Part shown: positions 61,021 through 64,000 of the stretch, piece after piece
Position numbering within the stretch: the stretch's first letter is position 1
How the letters are laid out: each line of letters opens with the position of its first letter
NCBI RefSeq assembly: GCF_004342685.1
Contig: NZ_SMBZ01000001.1
Span: forward strand, 124,001-188,000
Reading direction: 5' to 3'
Length of the DNA: 64,000 nucleotides
DNA from: Sphingobacterium alimentarium
GTDB taxonomy: Bacteria > Bacteroidota > Bacteroidia > Sphingobacteriales > Sphingobacteriaceae
Program-made: the position numbers and the translations under genes
The notes under the pieces: generated by a model
Seen by the model: only the letters and a program-made list of their open reading frames with translations
What the model was told of the DNA's origin: nothing
Database searches by the model: none

Positions 61021-61932
61021 TTAGAAAAGTTTTTCTGGATAAGTTCCTTGAGCAACAAGCGCGGAGATACTTTCCTGAACGATTGTCTTGTCTTCTGGAT
61101 AGGTAACACCAAACCATTTGGAAGAGGTAGGAATTACTTTAAAATCAGCCATATTATTTTTCACCATATAATCTGGTATAGAAGGAATAAAGAACTCCGC
61201 TTTTGGATTGTCTGCATTCTCTTCAACAAAAGCTGGGAATAAATCTAAACATACTTGAAAAACCTTTGGCGAAAAACCCCAAAAATTCATCGAAACACGC
61301 GTTTGTGGATCCAAGTCATGTTCTACATCGTCTTCTTTGTACACGATTTTGCGATCATCACCTTCTCCTGTATAGTATATATTTGTACGTTCGTTTACAG
61401 ACTCCATATTACCAGCAGGGCTTACTTCACATACGCCGCGTGATACGTAGCCATAATCGGACATGGTATTGCCGACTTCAAAACCCATCAATGACATGTG
61501 TGTATCGGAGACCTCCTCGGTAAGGAATTTTGCCATCTTTTCGAAAGCATCCGTACCATAAAAATCATCCGCATTAATCACGCAAAAGGGACCATCAATT
61601 TTATCTTTTGCACTCATTACCGCATGTGCAGTACCCCAAGGCTTCGTACGTTCTATTACGCGGTCTACACCAAATTTGGATAAGTCAAAATCTTGAAAAG
61701 CAAAATCAACTTCAATCTTGCCGGCCAATTTCTCCTCAAATTTGGAACGCATTACTTCTTCAAACTCTTCACGAATTATAAATACCACTTTTCCAAAGCC
61801 TGCCTGTATAGCATCATAAATAGAATAATCTATAATCGTCTCACCATGAGGACCGAAACCGTCCACTTGTTTCAAAGATCCATATCGACTAGCCATTCCC
61901 GCAGCAAGCACTAATAAAGTAGGTTTTCCCAT
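61021..61932 (-). CDS. sugar-phosphate nucleotidyltransferase
   Basis: 303 residues from the ATG at 61932; the ten codons before it start from TTG and do not fit the family. The nucleotidyltransferase signature LVLAAGMASRYGSLKQVDGFGPHG opens the protein, and CVINADDFYGTDAF provides the metal-binding Asp. Members make NDP-sugars or related activated compounds; the particular sugar cannot be told. It may be co-transcribed with the HerA-like gene (35-base gap). Confidence 0.85.
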   Translation of the reverse strand: MGKPTLLVLAAGMASRYGSLKQVDGFGPHGETIIDYSIYDAIQAGFGKVVFIIREEFEEVMRSKFEEKLAGKIEVDFAFQDFDLSKFGVDRVIERTKPWGTAHAVMSAKDKIDGPFCVINADDFYGTDAFEKMAKFLTEEVSDTHMSLMGFEVGNTMSDYGYVSRGVCEVSPAGNMESVNERTNIYYTGEGDDRKIVYKEDDVEHDLDPQTRVSMNFWGFSPKVFQVCLDLFPAFVEENADNPKAEFFIPSIPDYMVKNNMADFKVIPTSSKWFGVTYPEDKTIVQESISALVAQGTYPEKLF

Positions 61933-61967
61933 ATTGAAAGTAAATAATTTTATTTTTGGCAAATATA

Positions 61968-63515
61968 CTATTTCTTTTTAAAGAATGCATTTAATATTCC
62001 CGTTGCCAACTTGCCCAACAGCTTGACGCCTTCTCGCGCTAACGTTCGACTAGCTTGAGTTTGAGCCGCTTCCAGTGGTGTCTGCCGACGCGAACTACTA
62101 CTGCGCGTCCGTTGCGATTGCTTTTGCGCTTCAGCCAGCTCTTTTTCTTTGGCCGCCATTTGCTTGTCATGCGCCTCCTTTTCTTCGAGAATCTCCGAGG
62201 CTGTACGTCGCCCTACACGTTCCTGATATTTACCATAAAAGTCCGAAGAGCGCACCACCTGTTCATACAATGCTGGATTGCACGGTCCCATGATTGCGCG
62301 AGCAGGCACCAAATGCGTGGCCACCACCTCCGTCGGAATACCCTTGTCATTCAACACCGTGATTAAAGCCTGCCCCGTCCCCAGAGAAGTAAGAACTTTG
62401 TCAATCTCATAAAATTGAGATGTAGGATACGTCTTGACCGTTTTCCGTAGATTTTCAGCATCATTCGGAGTGAAAGCTCTCAGCGCATGCTGTACGCGAT
62501 TCCCCAATTGACTGAGCACACTTTCGGAAACATCCGTGGCAGCCTGCGTACAGAAAAATACACCCACGCCTTTGGAACGTATTAATCGAATAATTTGCTC
62601 GATTTGAGTTAAGAATGCTTTTGAAGCACCATTAAATAGCAAATGCGCTTCGTCTAGGAAAAACACCAATTTTGGTTTGTCGAGATCCCCCACTTCCGGA
62701 AGTTTCTTGAAAAGCTGAGACAACAAACTCAACAAAAAAGTAGAATATAATAAAGTCTGGTCTTGAATATCCGAAATATTCAATAGCGTAATCACCCCTT
62801 TACCATCTACACGACCAAATAAGTCTTGTATATCAAATTCTTTTTCTCCGAATATATCCGAAACACCTTGCTGCTCTAATGCGACGATCTTACGCAATAT
62901 AGCACCCGAGCTGGCAGTACTTATCTTTCCATAATCATCTTTAATTTCCTCCGCTCCCGCACCATCCGACAGGTAGGATAATAACCTTTTCAGATCGGCA
63001 AAATCTACTATCGGGAGATTATTATCTTGGCTGTATTTGAAAATCACACTCAATACGCCCGTCTGTGTATCATTGAGGTCTAAGATTCTGGCTAACATAA
63101 TCGGCCCGAAATCTTCTACCGTCAACCGCATCGATGACCCTAACTTGCCTGTCAACGAAAAGATTTCGACCGGGAAACTCGCTGGAACAAACGGAATACC
63201 TACCGCATTACCACGTTCGATCAATGCATCATTGGTTTTTCCTTCCTCGGCTAATCCAGACAAATCTCCTTTCACATCGAGCATAAACACCGGTACGCCC
63301 TTATCCGAGAGCTGCTCGGCGATAAGCTGCAGTGTACGGGTTTTACCAGTACCGGTTGCGCCCGCAATCAGGCCGTGGCGATTCATCATCTTCAGAGCGA
63401 GATTGACTTTTGCGTCTGTAACGACTTCACCATTTAATATTCCCGAACCCAGTTGGATATACTCCCCCTTTGGACTGTACGAAGTAGTGACTTTTTGGAT
63501 GAAGTCTTGTACCAT
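61968..63515 (-). CDS. HerA-like ATPase (DUF853)
   Basis: A 515-residue P-loop ATPase of the HerA/FtsK superfamily. Walker A is GATGTGKTRTLQL near residue 57, Walker B LVFFLDEAHLLF near 285, followed by RSKGVGVFFCTQAATD and an Arg finger region GNRVQHALRAFTP. The C-terminus is a charged coiled coil (about 425-475) and a basic tail ending FFKKK. Members are widespread and presumed to move DNA or remodel complexes; this one has no NurA neighbour, so an end-resection role is not supported. Confidence 0.9.
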   Translation of the reverse strand: MVQDFIQKVTTSYSPKGEYIQLGSGILNGEVVTDAKVNLALKMMNRHGLIAGATGTGKTRTLQLIAEQLSDKGVPVFMLDVKGDLSGLAEEGKTNDALIERGNAVGIPFVPASFPVEIFSLTGKLGSSMRLTVEDFGPIMLARILDLNDTQTGVLSVIFKYSQDNNLPIVDFADLKRLLSYLSDGAGAEEIKDDYGKISTASSGAILRKIVALEQQGVSDIFGEKEFDIQDLFGRVDGKGVITLLNISDIQDQTLLYSTFLLSLLSQLFKKLPEVGDLDKPKLVFFLDEAHLLFNGASKAFLTQIEQIIRLIRSKGVGVFFCTQAATDVSESVLSQLGNRVQHALRAFTPNDAENLRKTVKTYPTSQFYEIDKVLTSLGTGQALITVLNDKGIPTEVVATHLVPARAIMGPCNPALYEQVVRSSDFYGKYQERVGRRTASEILEEKEAHDKQMAAKEKELAEAQKQSQRTRSSSSRRQTPLEAAQTQASRTLAREGVKLLGKLATGILNAFFKKK

Positions 63516-63671
63516 AGTTATATAATTTTTTGACTCGTAAGAAGTAAAGATACAAAAATCCTTATTTCAAATAACTCCGTCGAAAGTGCAAAAATTTAAT
63601 TGCAAAAAAAGATTTTATTTAAAATTTAATCTTGTTTTTGTCATTTTTTCGCAACTTAATTTCCTTTTAAT

Positions 63672-63701
63672 TTGGTTTTTACTTTAAGATATGTATTTTT
63701 G
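63672..63701 (+). promoter_or_regulatory. promoter of the last gene
   Basis: TTTG (63672-63675), 18 bases, TATTTTTG (63694-63701): a good match to the Bacteroidota -33/-7 pattern. The first ATG is only 6 bases downstream, so the mRNA may be leaderless or use the second ATG at 63710. Confidence 0.5.
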
Positions 63702-63706
63702 ACACT

Positions 63707-64000
63707 ATGATGAGCAGATACTCTATGTTTGATAAAGCCAAAAGGATATTAGCAGCTAAGCTATGTTTCTTTGTGTTTTTCACAAAGATGCTCATTGCCA
63801 CTACCCCTATGTTTGTCGACATCCTTGACAAAGGAACAGTGCTTCAGGTCGTTATGCAGTTGGAGATTGAAACCGCTGCTAAAAACACAACAACCAACAA
63901 CGAAGATTTACACGAACATGGTATCAAAATATTCAAACCAGAAGCTATCGATTTGAGTTTCTATCCGACTGTAGAAAACAGCGGTAAGCAAAGAAATTAT
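63707..64000 (+). CDS. 5' end of a hypothetical exported or membrane protein (truncated by window edge)
   Basis: An open frame of 98 codons from ATG 63707 (or 63710) runs off the window. It starts with a basic stretch, followed by a hydrophobic segment (LCFFVFFTKMLIATTPMFV) and a mostly polar remainder. The promoter just upstream supports it. No family can be recognised from this part. Confidence 0.6.
   Translation, partial: MMSRYSMFDKAKRILAAKLCFFVFFTKMLIATTPMFVDILDKGTVLQVVMQLEIETAAKNTTTNNEDLHEHGIKIFKPEAIDLSFYPTVENSGKQRNY

Noticed and set aside
61968-63515. HerA-NurA type antiphage or DNA-end resection system
   Set aside because: No NurA-like nuclease or SIR2 partner is adjacent; the protein is the common solitary DUF853 type among housekeeping genes.
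1-64000. CRISPR arrays, tRNA and rRNA genes
   Set aside because: No regularly spaced direct repeats of 20-40 bases, no cas-like genes, and no recognisable tRNA cloverleaf or rRNA sequence were seen. The element does not end in a tRNA gene.

Overview
The window looks like a chromosomal segment of a Bacteroidota bacterium, most likely Sphingobacteriaceae (Sphingobacterium or a close relative). The reasons are the many TAnnTTTG-type -7 promoter elements, a GLPGLI protein, DUF3127, a TonB receptor with carboxypeptidase-like N-terminus, an RteC-type regulator, DUF6660 and DUF3408 proteins, and an IntDOT-like integrase. This is inference from gene content; no rRNA gene is present to confirm it.

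Layout. 1-5088 is ordinary chromosome: a TelA/XpaC-like pair, a membrane acyltransferase, a DUF3127 protein and an RlmL-like rRNA methyltransferase. About 5089-29676 is a roughly 24.6 kb integrated mobilizable element, bounded by an imperfect 18-bp direct repeat (16/18 identical). It has an integrase, two small HTH proteins, DUF3408, a MobA/MobB mobilization pair with a hairpin cluster resembling an oriT, and a frameshifted rteC, but no conjugation (tra) genes. It therefore looks like an integrative mobilizable element rather than a self-transmissible one.

The element has two cargo blocks. The first (6673-15066) is a single-strand defence operon: Xre regulator, hsdR, DUF1016 nuclease, hsdS, a PrrC-like anticodon nuclease, hsdM. 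The PrrC-like protein has a complete ABC-type NTPase core and a C-terminal R318/E322/H355 set almost collinear with the catalytic triad of E. coli PrrC. This is the most interesting system in the window: restriction backed by a latent tRNA nuclease. A 21-bp inverted repeat sits inside the promoter of the operon. The second block (18898-28575) is a metal-efflux island: DUF6660, a CzcA-type RND pump fused to its outer-membrane factor, a CzcB adaptor, a Fur-family regulator, a transglutaminase-like protein, a P1B-type ATPase and a His-rich membrane peptide. Two copies of the palindrome TGCAAT-N3-ATTGCA lie at the same distance upstream of two TAACTTTG promoters in this block and are likely operators of the Fur-family protein.

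29803-64000 is chromosome again: a phosphoester-hydrolase group (HD protein, NAGPA-type glycosidase, GDPD, EEP), a frameshifted DUF4197 lipoprotein, peptidase T, a nitroreductase, an ECF sigma/anti-sigma-like pair, a group with YeiH, a TauE/SafE transporter and a TonB receptor, a beta-oxidation operon with its MarR regulator, a TonB-receptor-like/GLPGLI pair, dnaK with a sigma-54-like promoter, and a HerA-like ATPase. Notable non-coding structure includes a 188-bp MITE-like element inserted in the loop of a Rho-independent terminator with an 8-bp target duplication (33742-33945), and a short leader ORF ending Met-Arg-Met-Cys-Arg followed by a hairpin upstream of the TonB receptor (44742-44882).
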